Position numbers and translations under genes: made by a program. Shown one piece after another: positions 31,989 to 43,900 of a stretch of 64,000 nucleotides of DNA (positions are counted from its first letter, which is position 1; each line of letters opens with the position of its first letter). Under the pieces are notes generated by a model that did not search any database, had not been told where the DNA came from, and saw nothing but the letters and a program-made list of their open reading frames with translations. Origin of the DNA: Yamagishiella unicocca (Eukaryota; Chlorophyta; Chlorophyceae; Chlamydomonadales; Volvocaceae); contig BDSL01000161.1 in assembly GCA_003116995.1 (NCBI GenBank), forward strand, positions 62,001-126,000, given 5' to 3'.

Positions 31989-33459
31989 ATGGCTCTGATG
32001 ATGAAGCAGTCGGCCGGCCTGAAGGCCGTGTCCGCCACCCGCTCGCGCAAGAGCGTGGTTGTCCGCGCCGGCAAGTACGATGAGGAGCTCATCAAGACTG
32101 CCCACACCGTTGCCTCCAAGGGCCGCGGTATCCTGGCTATGGATGAGTCCAACGCCACCTGCGGCAAGCGCCTGGACTCCATCGGCGTGGAGAACACCGA
32201 GGAGAACCGCCGCGCTTACCGTGAGCTTCTGTGCACCACGCCCGGCATTGGCCAGTACATCTCGGGCGCTATCCTGTTCGAGGAGACCCTGTACCAGTCG
32301 ACCAAGGCCGGCAAGAAGTTCGTCGATGCCATGAACGAGCAGAACATCGTTCCCGGCATCAAGGTCGACAAGGGCCTGGTTCCCCTGGCCAACACTGCTG
32401 GCGAGTCCTGGTGCATGGGCCTGGACGGCCTTGACAAGCGCTGCTCGGAGTACTACAAGGCTGGCGCTCGCTTCGCCAAGTGGCGCTCGGTCGTCTCCAT
32501 CCCCCACGGCCCTTCGCTGGTTGCCCTGCGTGACTGCGCCTATGGCCTGGCTCGCTACGCCGCCATCGCCCAGAACTCCGGCCTGGTGCCCATCGTTGAG
32601 CCCGAGGTCCTGCTGGACGGTAAGCCTTGGTTGGTTGCGATCGTGATCTGCTTGGCGTTTTGCTCGATAGGGATCTGTGTCGGTTGCATTTGTGGATCGT
32701 CCTCCATTGCTCGTGTTGATTGCATTGCGTCCTGCGTCTGAGTGCTGTTCCCGCTAGTGCACTCGCAATGTGCGTCCGAAGGTTGTTGAGTTCCTTCTGC
32801 ACCAACCCATAAGGCAAGCACCATTACTCTGCATTATGATTGCTTTAGTCTATATCAATTGCTTTTGTCTATATGGTATGATCGTTACGTTCACCAGCCT
32901 CCGTCGCCTATCTTAAGTGTTTACTGACATGACCCATTTGTTCGCTCTCTGTCCAGGTGAGCACGACATTGACCGCTGCCTGGAGGTCCAGGAGGCGATC
33001 TGGGCTGAGACCTTCAAGTACATGGCCGACAACAAGGTCATGTTCGAGGGCATCCTGCTGAAGCCCGCCATGGTCACCCCTGGCGCTGACTGCCCCGTCC
33101 GTGCCCCGCCCGCTAAGGTCGCTGAGTACACCCTGAAGATGCTCCGCCGCCGCGTGCCCCCGGCCGTCCCCGGCATCATGTTCCTGTCGGGCGGCCAGTC
33201 CGAGCTGGAGTCTACCCTGAACCTGAACGCCATGAACCAGTCGCCCAACCCGTGGCACGTGTCGTTCTCCTACGCTCGCGCTCTGCAGAACAGCGTCCTG
33301 AAGACGTGGCAGGGCAAGCCCGAGAACGTGGCTGCCGCCCAGGCCGCCCTTCTCAAGCGCGCCAAGGCCAACTCTGATGCTCAGCAGGGCAAGTACGACC
33401 CCTCGGTTGAGGGCAAGGAGGCCGCCCAGGGCATGTACGAGAAGGGCTACGTGTACTAA
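31989..33459 (+). CDS. FBA3: Fructose-bisphosphate aldolase, class I, plastid
   Basis: Interconverts fructose-1,6-bisphosphate with dihydroxyacetone phosphate and glyceraldehyde-3-phosphate (also sedoheptulose-bisphosphate) in the Calvin cycle in the chloroplast. Two exons, 31989-32619 and 32957-33459, give 377 residues, the length of the Chlamydomonas plastid enzyme. The leader [20 protein letters not shown] ends about [16 protein letters not shown]. Family blocks: [67 protein letters not shown] with the Schiff-base lysine at about K246, FLSGGQSE, and a final KGYVY resembling the usual C-terminal Tyr. The 337-nt intron lacks the intron repeat family. Codon use is strongly biased to C/G-ending codons, as expected for high expression. 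A TGTAA lies at 33846-33850. The symbol follows resemblance to Chlamydomonas FBA3. Confidence 0.96.
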
Positions 33460-33845
33460 GCGGCTCGCCCTAGGATGGGGGAGTAGCGTTTGTGTGGGTG
33501 GCGGTGCTTAGTAGGCGACATTTACGTCCATTGCTAAGCAGCTGCGGTGCGTTTATGTCTAGTGCTTGCCGTTGTTGGCCGGACTGACGCGCGTGGCTGC
33601 CAACTGCGCCTGCGTACTCGTTGCTGTACATGGAAGCGTGGGGATTCGCGGGTGTTGGTGCTGTGTGCGTGGATGAGGGTTGTAGTGCTTGTCTGGAGGT
33701 TAATTTGCCGCCAGCTGGACTTCTTGAGAAGAGCGTGTGATGTATGCCTAGAGCGAGCCCGGAGCTAGCCTCCAGTTTTGCCCTCTTGTTGCATTTTGCC
33801 TACCGCAACAGTGGGCTGTTGGTCCTGTACCACTTCGATTTGTGC

Positions 33846-33850
33846 TGTAA
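33846..33850 (+). terminator. TGTAA poly(A) signal of the aldolase gene
   Basis: TGTAA about 390 nt after the aldolase stop codon. Confidence 0.6.
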
Positions 33851-34833
33851 GGCACTCCTACTCGATTCACAGTTGTCTATCTTCCCGTCTCGTATCATCT
33901 TGCATTGCACGGCAGCATCCAGCTTACGATTGTAGGTATGTTTGTTTGGCACAGGTTGCATCGACCTCCCTCACCACGGACCACGCGTACTGCAATGATG
34001 ACTCATCGTTCGTGACGAAATGTACTGCTTCTCATTGTTCACTTTGATATCGCTGCTTTCACTTGCACTGTACCATTGCCCTTCGCTTGCACTGTTGTTC
34101 CATAGGCTGCATGGGTCATTGGCGCAAGGGCGGGGCACCTGGAATTGCACTTGGCAGTACGTTGTATGACATGTGTTACCCTTGCCGTTGCACTGCGCAC
34201 TGTACTGCATTGTAACAGTGCATTATGATGTGTGTGTTTTATGCACGCCGGTGAAGTAAGATCAACACAATGATCTTGCTCCTGTCTCTTGTTTCAGGGA
34301 TAAGCCCTAGTACGGCAACATGCATTCGGGGTGTTGTTAGCAATGCCTGCCGACGACGGTCATATTGTCCAAGGGAATGTGGTGATTTCCAACACAGTTG
34401 GGTTACATCCAACTCGGGCTGGCAATCCTCATATTGCATGGCATGAATTACCAACTGCACGACTGTCCTACATTGTACACATTGCGGTAATTTCCGACAT
34501 TGCAACAAACCCACTCACCACTGGCAATGCAGGAAAGCCTGCCGGCGCCCTCCGCATCCGCAACCAGCGCTCTGCCCTCACTCACCTACCTCCCACGCCC
34601 TCACTCTCCTACCTCCCACACGGTTACCTCCCACACGGTTACAACTTTACATCCCCCACGTTCCGGGCCGCCTCCTGCACACATGCTTCCCAATACCCGA
34701 CGACACTACATGGTTCTCACCCAGTCCCCTCCGCTCTCATCGCCCCTAGGTCTGAGCTCCTCGGTCCGAGCCCCATCGGCGTTATGCCAGCCGTCCTAAC
34801 CCCTGCCGTCCCCCCTGCAAGATCCAGGCCTCT
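33851..34833. other. Convergent intergenic region between aldolase and DCAF11-like gene
   Basis: No coding signal recognised. Lower GC at 33850-34500. Two further - strand TGTAA motifs (34639-34643, 34647-34651) lie here. Confidence 0.5.
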
Positions 34834-34838
34834 TTACA
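34834..34838 (-). terminator. TGTAA poly(A) signal of the DCAF11-like gene
   Basis: TTACA on the + strand, 71 nt past the stop codon of the - strand gene. Alternatives at 34639-34643 and 34647-34651. Confidence 0.5.
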
Positions 34839-34908
34839 GCCTTCTGGCACTCGTCTCGTGCGTGTGTCTGGCCCGACAGCTGCGCTCTTGCCCCAGCCCC
34901 AGCCGCGA

Positions 34909-37900
34909 TCAGTAGTAGTCGTTGAACGCGTCGTGGCCGGGCACCTCCGGAGCCCCCGACCCGGGGGACGGTGGCACTGCATCCCACCGCACGACCGTGC
35001 CGTCCTGCAGCCAGGGAGGGGGTGCAGCGGGCGCGGTGTAAAGGGGACCATAATACGGTGACTGGCTTTGGGGGGCTGGGGACAGAAGCACATGGCGGGG
35101 GGGCGACGTAGATGAAACCTGTGTGCAGCCAGCCAGCCCGGACCTCGGGGAGAGGCGTCAGGGGAATGTGTTTTGGGCTCCGTAACCGAACATCACACAT
35201 CACACATCACGGGCGCTGCGTGGAGGCTGCAGCAGCGGGTGTGGGGTGCAAGTGCGCAGGCAGGAGCAGCGGGGGCGCAGCCGCCTCCGACGGGTTGTTG
35301 CTCGCTGGGCTCAAGGCACGAATGCGGCGGTGTGGAGTGCGGCGGTGTGGAGTGCGGCGTGCGGCGGAGTGGGGGCCGGGAAAGGCTCCCCGAACGAGCG
35401 ACAGCGCACGCGGTGCGAAAGTCCCAGGCAGCAGGCACCCCAGCACCCCCTGCTGCCGCCACCCACCCCAGCACCCCCTGCTGCCGCCACCCACTCCAGC
35501 ACCCCCTGCTGCCGCCACCCACTCCAGCACCCCCTGCTGCCGCCACCCACTCCAGCACCCCCTGCTGCCGCCACCCACTCCAGCACCCCCTGCTGCCGCC
35601 ACCCACTCCAGCACCCCCTGCTGCCGCCACCCACTCCAGCACCCCCTGCTGCCGCCACCCACCCCAGCACCCCCTGCTGCCGCTACCCAATCCAGCACCC
35701 CCTGCTGCCGCCACCCACCCCAGCACCCCCTGCTGCCGCCACCCACTCCAGCACCCCCTGCTGCCGCCACCCACTCCAGCACCCCCTGCTGCCGCCACCC
35801 ACCCCAGCACCCCCTGCTGCCGCCACCCACTCCAGCACCCCCTGCTGCCGCCACCCACTCCAGCACCCCCTGCTGCCGCTACCCAATCCAGCACCCCCTG
35901 CTGCCGCCACCCACCCCAGCACCCCCTGCTGCCGCCACCCACCCCAGCACCCCCTGCTGCCGCCACCCACCCAGCACCCACTGCTGCCGCCACCCACTCC
36001 AGCACCCCCTGCTGCCGCCACCCACTCCAGCACCCCCTGCTGCCGCCACCCACCCCAGCACCCCCTGCTGCCGCCACCCACTCCAGCACCCCCTGCTGCC
36101 GCCACCCACTCCAGCACCCCCTGCTGCCGCCACCCACCCCAGCACCCCCTGCTGCCGCCACCCACTCCAGCACCCCCTGCTGCCGCCACCCACTCCAGCA
36201 CCCCCTGCTGCCGCCACCCACCCCAGCACCCCCTGCTGCCGCCACCCACTCCAGCACCCCCTGCTGCCGCCACCCACTCCAGCACCCCCTGCTGCCGCCA
36301 CCCACCCCAGCACCCCCTGCTGCCGCCACCCACTCCAGCACCCCCTGCTGCCGCCACCCACTCCAGCACCCCCTGCTGCCGCCACCCACTCCAGCACCCC
36401 CTGCTGCCGCCACCCACTCCAGCACCCCCTGCTGCCGCCACCCACTCCAGCACCCCCTGCTGCCGCCACCCACTCCAGCACCCCCTGCTGCCGCCACCCA
36501 CTCCAGCACCCCCTGCTGCCGCCACGCACCCAGCTGACTGTCGCCATGAAGGGCTCGAAGGGATGCCAGCTCACGTCCCGCACCAGCTTGCGGTGCAGCC
36601 GGAAGGGGCTGCCCTCCACCTCCTGCCCCGAAACCACGTCGTACACGTGCACGCCGCCCTCCACGCTGCCCGTGTACACGAAGCGCTGCCCGGTGGTGTG
36701 CGCCGGGCTGAAGTACGCACGGATGAGCGTGTTTTGAACGCTGTGACCGCGGTACGTCTGTACGGAAGTGTCGTGCGGGTGCCGTACGACGCGGCCGGCT
36801 GCGGGGTACTCCTGCCACCTGCGGGCGGGGCGGGGTTGGGTTTCACAAGGGGGGGGGGAGGAGCGGCACGGGGGGGGGGCGGCCTGGTCAGGGGGGCGGC
36901 ATCTGGGTGGGAGGTTGTAGGCGTGAGATAAGGGAAGCTGAGGGGCGCAGCGCCAGCGGGTCCCTTTCTGGAATCCAACAACAAGCCCCCTATTTCCTCC
37001 CTCATGCGTCGGGTGTCTTGCAGGTATTTAGGAGGTCACCGAGGAATGCGAGTTGTTCAAGGCCGGGGGCTGGTCGATATCTCCTACCCCGCCGCCGCGC
37101 CGTACCGGTAGTCCCAGTTGAACTGGGGCACGTGCAGCCTGGACAGACGGGAGGCTGCGGGCGGGTCGCGGAGGGAGCCCCCCGCCTGAGGGGTGTGTGG
37201 GGGGGGGTGGGGGGGGATTTGGATTGGGGGGGTTGGGGGGGGGGGAGCTACGCGCTAGGGCGGGTAGAGGGGTCGGTTGTGAGGAAACCCGTAGGTCGGC
37301 ACTCAAGAGAAAGACAAACCGTAAACCGACGAGAAACGTCTGGGCACCCGTTTTATTTGCATGCTGGAGAACTCGCACCGAAACGCTTTGACTGCGCGCT
37401 TCGGGCGGGTGGGGGAAAGTGTTTGGGCGGGTAGGGGAAAGTGTTTGGGCGGGTGGGGGAAAGTGTTTGGGCGGGTGGGGCAGAGTGTTTGGGTGGGTGG
37501 GGCAGAGTGTTTGGGCGGGTGGGGCAGCGTGTTTGGGTGGGTGGGGGAAAGTGATTGGGCGGGTGGGGGAAAGTGTTTGGCAAGGCCTAGGTTGCGGAGA
37601 GGGCGCGGAACAGAGAGGGGCGGTGACGGTCAAGAGCGTCAGGGGGGGGGAGGAACCGGAGGCGCCCTGGCCGCCGCGGCCGGCCCCAGATTCCGCACCT
37701 GCCCCCGCCTCCGGCCCCCCCGACCTCCGTCATCAGTTTCCCCAACCAAGTCCTTCAGCAAGCACCTCGACACACCTGTCCTAAACGGTTCTTCTTCTTT
37801 CGTACACGGGTCTTCCTTTTGCCCCTCGACCCGGCTGCCTCCGCCCACTACTCCTTGCCCCTTCCCAGCCTCCCTCCTTGCCCGCCCCGCACCCACCTCC

Positions 37901-40900
37901 ACCATTCTAAGGTCCCACAGCTTAGCCGTTTGGTCCTTGGAGTTGGACAGCACGTGCAGCCCGTCCCCCCTGGAGTGCAGGTGCGTGAGCCCCTCGGTGT
38001 GGCCCACCAACACACCTGCGGGGCAGACCCATGGGTCACGGCGACGCGGCGGCAAAGGGGGCGCGGTAAGCCGCGTGGTGCGTGTGTTTCATACAAATCA
38101 TATGTATGATCCATATCATTTACTATCTTAAAGAGTATGGAAAGCGACGGGAGAGGAAAAAGAGAAAAAGGAAAGCAAACGACAGGCCCCCCCGCCCGAC
38201 CCGGGTGTGTGTGAGCCGGGAGGGGGCGCACGTGTACGCAGGGGGGGCGTGCCCGGGGGGATGAGGCTCGCCTTCAAGCACGTGTGGGGGTGCAGAGGCC
38301 TGCTCTCGCCGCTGGGTAGCCCCCGGGGGGGAAGGAGGGGCGGATCGAGGAGGTGACGCTCGCGATAATGGTGATGCTGCGGAGCCGACAGTGATGGTCA
38401 CGTGGTGAGCCGCCGTGTGGTGAGCCGTGTGGTGAGCTACCGCCAGCCGCGCTCCCGGCACAACGCGACAAGTGCTGCGAGGGCATTGGCGGGCGCGCCG
38501 CTGACACGGGTTGCGACGTGCGCCGCCGCCACCGGCACCGGCACTGACCCACGGGTCGCGGCTTGCGTTGCGCTGTCCCGCCAGCGCCGGCAGATGTCGA
38601 CCTGCTTGAGTCCAGCCCCGCCATGGTGCGGCGGTCCCACACCTGGCGGCGGGAGGAGGGTGGGGTGCGAGAAAACCGGTTGACACGACGAGTAAAAAGG
38701 GCGCATTTTGAAAGGGGGGGATTCGAGGAAGACCCGTGGATGCCCGAAAAAACCGTTTGAAAGGGGGGGATGGGGAACCGAATAGGCTTTTGCGGTTGGG
38801 AGTTGATTCAGGTTTGGAGTCCGTTGCAGTGGCGGGACGAGCAGCGCGCCCTCCTCCGAGTGCCTCCGGGGTTTCCCGCAGTTGCTTGTCCCCCGAGTGC
38901 TCACCGGCCAGCCGCACAAGAGGGATTAGGCAAAGGGGGAGGTGGCGAGCAAGCCACCCGACACCCTAGCAACCCGGGGAGAACAAACAGCACTGAGCGA
39001 CGAGTGGGGGAGACGGGTTCGGGAGCCGCATGTCGCAGCGCTCTTCGGGTGAGCGGCATTCGGGTGAGCGGCCTAACGTCTTCCGTGGACTGGGCCCCCA
39101 CGCCGGTGCGGCTGGAAAACGGAAGCGGGCGGAGACGTGGCTGGCAGCTGACAGCGAGGAGGTTTGGTTGAGGCGTTTGGGAACTGCATGTCGGAGAGTG
39201 AGCTCGCGTGGACGGCTGGACGACTGGGCCCCCACGCCGGTGCGGCTTAGAAGCGGAAGCGGGAGGTGCCGTGGCTGGCGCCGTGGAGGAGGGAACGCGG
39301 TGGCAAGCCGCAGCTGGGCGATGCTTATAAAGTTTCCTTAAGGGTACATTTCAAGATGTACTCTTATACCCCGGTATCTTCGATCGTTTCCCAGAAGAGG
39401 AACCTACGCTTTATGGCGGGGCTAGCACTCAAGAGGGTTAGGTGCTTGGAGCGAGGCAGCGCGCGGACTTAGCGTGCATTTGTGGAATTCGTGCGACCAT
39501 CGTTCCAAGCTTGTAACTGCTTCCCGCAGGATACCTTCCTCCGCCCATTCTGCATACCTTGATGTAGGTGTCGTCGCTGCCCGATACGATGATGTTGGGG
39601 GAGGAGTCGGCGTACGTGACGGCGTTGACGTCGTCCTGCGGGGTGTGTGGGAGGGGGGTTGGGGGGGGGGCCTTCGAGGAAGACCCGTGGATGCCCGAAA
39701 AAACCGTTTAGAACAGGCGTTTTGAGATGCATGCTGGAGAATTGGTGGGGGTGGGGGTGGGTGGGCAGGCGAGCGGGCGGAGGAGGACACCGGGTATGCT
39801 GCGGTGCTGGTGGCAGGACGGCCAGCCACCTCCCCCCAACCCTCACCCCTCCACCTCAAACCCACCCTCCCCCCCCCCGCCGCCGCACCCACGCCGCACC
39901 CACGCCGCACCCACATCGTGCCCCTCCGCCCGCGCCACCACGCGCCGCGTCTCCACGTCCAGCACCACCACCGACTGGGGGAGGGGGGGAGGGGGGGAGG
40001 GGGCGGGTGAAGTCAGGGGGTCGGAGTCGGGGTCGGGGTCGGGGGGTACAGGAAAGAACCGTTACCGGGGGGTCGGGGGGTCGGGGGGTGGCGTGAAAAC
40101 CGTTGACACGGAAACGACAGGGGGGGTAAGGGCAGCGCAATATAAGCGGGTATTTGCCTCCAGGAGGAATGAAGAGGACCTGAGCCGGTGTGGGTGGGGG
40201 GCTGGGTTGGCGCAGGGGGCCAGCGGGGCGGCTGGGGCTGGCGCTACTGTGGAGGGGGTCGGGGCCGGGGGACCGGGGGTGGTGGTGAGCGCAGGGGCCA
40301 AGGGACGGGTGGGGTTTGAGAGGAAACCCGCAGGCAGAAAAGGAGAATGAAACGGAAACTGACGGGTGGGTGGGTGGGGCGTGGGGGGCGCAGAGCTGGG
40401 TGGCATGGAGCCGAGGCAGGGGACAGGGCAGCCTCCCAGGCAGGGGCGGTGTGGTACCGGGGGCAGCAGTGTGCGGGTGCGCCGACGTGGCCCACAGCGC
40501 CCCCAGAGCACCGTCGTGGTTATGCACTGCCCGCCAACCGCCAACCGCTAACCGCCAACCGCCAACCTGCCTTGTCGTTGTTCCCCGCCAGGATTTCGCG
40601 TCCGTCTCCGGACCACTGGACAGACCTGCAGTGTTGGGGGCGGGAGGGGGATGAGGGGTAAGAGAGGGGCTGAGAGGATGAGGGGTGTGAGAGGGGCTGA
40701 GAGGAAGCCCATAGGCAGCTGAAGACCCGCTGAGGGAGGGATGAGGAGTGAGTTTGGCTAGGGTCGGGAGAGCTGGGGATGTCCAGGCCAGCAGGCGGCG
40801 GCTTATCGGCAGAGGAGCTGCTCGCTGGGTGGGATGCACCCGGTGCGGGGGTGGGGGTTGGGGGCTGCCCGTGTATGACGAAACCCTGGCCATCGTATCC

Positions 40901-43900
40901 GTCTTTATCCCCCCCTTTCCCACCCACCCACCCACCTCTCCCAGCGTCGGGTCGGCCGTAGATTTGCGAATATATTTCACCCACCCCTCCCAGGTCCACG
41001 CCCTCCCCCGGGGAAGGGTCCCCCCACCAGATGCCGGTTCGTTTTTTGTAACCCACCAGATGCCGAAGCCGGTGGAGATGCTCGGGTCGTCAAAATTGAG
41101 CGGCTCGTGAACCTGGGGTGGGGAGGGTAAGGGAGTCCAGGGAGGGGAGGGGGTTCCAGGGAGGGGGATCGCTGATAAGCAAACTGCTAAGGGTCCAGGA
41201 TTGGGCTGCGGGCAGTGGGCTCCAGAGACAGGCTCCAGGGGCGTCGGAAGGTGAAGCGTGGGAAGAGGATCAGAGGATGAGCACTGACTGCTGGACCGGC
41301 AAGAGAGCCGCGCCGGAAGAATCGCCTCCCTTTCCCCCTTCCTCCCCCCCTCTCCGCCCCGCCGCACGGACCCGCCATTCCCCCTCCCGCCCCGTACCTG
41401 CGTGACGTTGGCGATTGACGAGACGCAGTCGTACATGCTGCCGATCTGTCGTACAACACAGAATGTGGGTTGGGAGGTTAAGCGTGCACGTCAACCCCAT
41501 GGGGGAGGGGTGCACGACGCAGCGGCCCAGCAACCCCTCCGTCACTTCGCCCCACACCCCTGGTCCCCCCCCGCATACCCTCGCTCCCGATACTCTTTGC
41601 CCACAAAGCATGGTCGCCCCATGGTCCATCAAGGTTTGGAACAACCTCGCTGATTCTTAACCTCGCCACCCCGGCTTTAAGGTTCAGTGCCGACCCCCCG
41701 GGACTCCTCTCATACTCTCCCAGTCAACCCCCGATCCCAGTCACCCCCCGAGCTCTCCGGGTTGCACACTCAAACGCGTGTCCGAAAAGTGTTCGCCGGC
41801 GTGCCCATGTGCCCTCCGTCTCGTATGCCGTGTAACCCCAGGGTCTTCTCGCGACCCCCCAGGTTCCCGTGCTCCTTGGCCCCCAGGCAAGCCCCGCACG
41901 CCCGCTTCCCCCCCGCTTCCCGAGCAGCTCCAACATGCGACCTACAGCGTGTCCCCGAACCTTCTCCACCTAGTTTCCTGGTTTCCCCTGTCTGCCCCAT
42001 GCCACCCTTCCGTCCCCTCCTTCCCCTCCTAATCGACGTTCCTAGTCAGTGCCGACCCTCGGGCTTTCCCCTCATTTACCCCCCCACACACACTCTGCTG
42101 GCGTTCTACACCCATCTGGTAATAGTTTCCGACCCTGGCGCCAGGATGCACCCGCCCCACCGCAACCCCTGCCGCCCGCCGTTTCCTTCGTCTTCCGCAT
42201 TCCGCGTCGCCGCCATTCCGTCAAATACGTTTTTTTTCCTTTCTGCAGCCCCAAGAAACCGGCTCCACAGGTTTGCCGGTCGTCCGTCCCATTGCTCCAG
42301 CATGCGCCCACATCCTCGCTGTCCGCCGACCATGCTCCCACTATCCTGTCGTTTTTCGTATCACCGGTTTTCACACCACCCCCCCACCCGGGCCCTCGCT
42401 CACCTCTACCAGGTGCACCACGGGTATGATGGAGGAGTAGATGATGAAGCGCTGGTCGGGGGAGATGGAGGTGTCCGTGATGGTCCACCTGGGGGGGCAG
42501 GAGCAGTGAAAGGGGGGGGAGTGAAGAGGGGAGGGGGGGACGGGGGAGCAGCATTAAGGAACCGTGAAGGGGGGGGAGTGAAGAGAGAAGGGGGGGCGGG
42601 GGACGGGGTGGCACACAGACCGGTTACACGACATGCGTATAATAGCGGGGGAAGGGGGGAAGGGGGGAGGGGGTGAAACCCAACACGGCAAGATCCGCCG
42701 TGGTGGCGGGGGTGATGTGGTGGCGGGAAGGGCCCATCTCCTGACGACCCGAGTAGGGGCGGCGAAGACACACGTGTAGCGGCATTGGAGGAGGAGGAAA
42801 CGAAAGGCTAGTTGGGAGGACTGTGTTCACATGTGTCCAGGGGGCACGCGGGAGGGCGAGTCCCACGCACCCACGCCCCCCCGGAGACAAGAGGGGCGGT
42901 CCGAGCTGGATGGAGAGGCCGCTCGCACCGCCACAGCACGCAACTGAATCAGCCCCCCCCCTCCCCTCCCGACCCCCACCTACCGGGTCAACGGTTCCCA
43001 TGTCGAGTCAACGGTCGGTTTATGTACCCCCCCCGACCGGGTCGCATCCACGGGTCTTCCTCGAAACCCCGACCGGGGAGTGACTGCGCCCGTCTCAGAT
43101 TATCGCCCTGGGCGAGGCTCGCCCTCCGATCCGACCCAACATACCCTCCCTTGCCATTCCAAGCGTCTCCTCCCTATGCCGCCCCCCCCTACCCGGCCCG
43201 CCCCCCCCCCTGGCCCCACCGGCACATCCGAGTGGTGATGTCCTTCCGCAGCCGCCAGCCCCGCTCCACGTCGTACAGTCGTACTCGGCGATCCTGGCAA
43301 GGGACGAGCAGGCCAGGACCGACGGCTCAAAGAAGGCCGCCCCAAGAGCCTGACAGCAGCCCTCCATCCTTCACCCGCTTCCCCTGCCGCCACCTTGCCG
43401 CCTTACTGCCGGCCGCTGCCTCCTGGTCCCCCCGCCTCTCCCCACACCCAGCTGGGATGGGCCGTCACCAGGCCTCAGCGCATCCCGCGTCACCGCTTCC
43501 CCCTTCGCCATCCCAGTTCTCTGCTTCGCACTCCACACTGTACTCCACTCGTTTCTTCTCCTTCTTCACTGCACCCACCTTCGTCGAGTCCGTTCTTGTG
43601 GCCGTCCACCCTAGTCCAGTAGCATGCGCGCGCGTCCAGCTGTCCGAAGGCTATGCACCCACTACACTTCCCATGTCGAGTCGACGGCTCTTTTATGTAA
43701 CCCCCCGCCCCCTCACCGCCTCTCCGCCTCCCCGCCCAACCCTCCCTGGAGCCCAGGTCGTACCTGGAACGCCGCCAAGAAGAACTGTCCGTCCCCCGAG
43801 AACTGCCCGATGTAGGCCCGGCTCTCCATGGAGTCCACCACGGCACGGGGGTAGCTGCGAGGGGAGTCCGGGGGCCGGAGGGGGAGGGGAGGGGTGTTTC

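Noticed and set aside
35435..36529. CRISPR-like regular spacing
   Set aside because: The units are contiguous with no unique spacers, and the context is an intron of a nuclear eukaryotic gene.
35112..36931. Very long open frames on both strands (around 540-560 codons) over the 28-bp array
   Set aside because: They arise because the stop-free 28-bp unit rotates through all three frames; the region is intron 16 of the DCAF11-like gene on the - strand.
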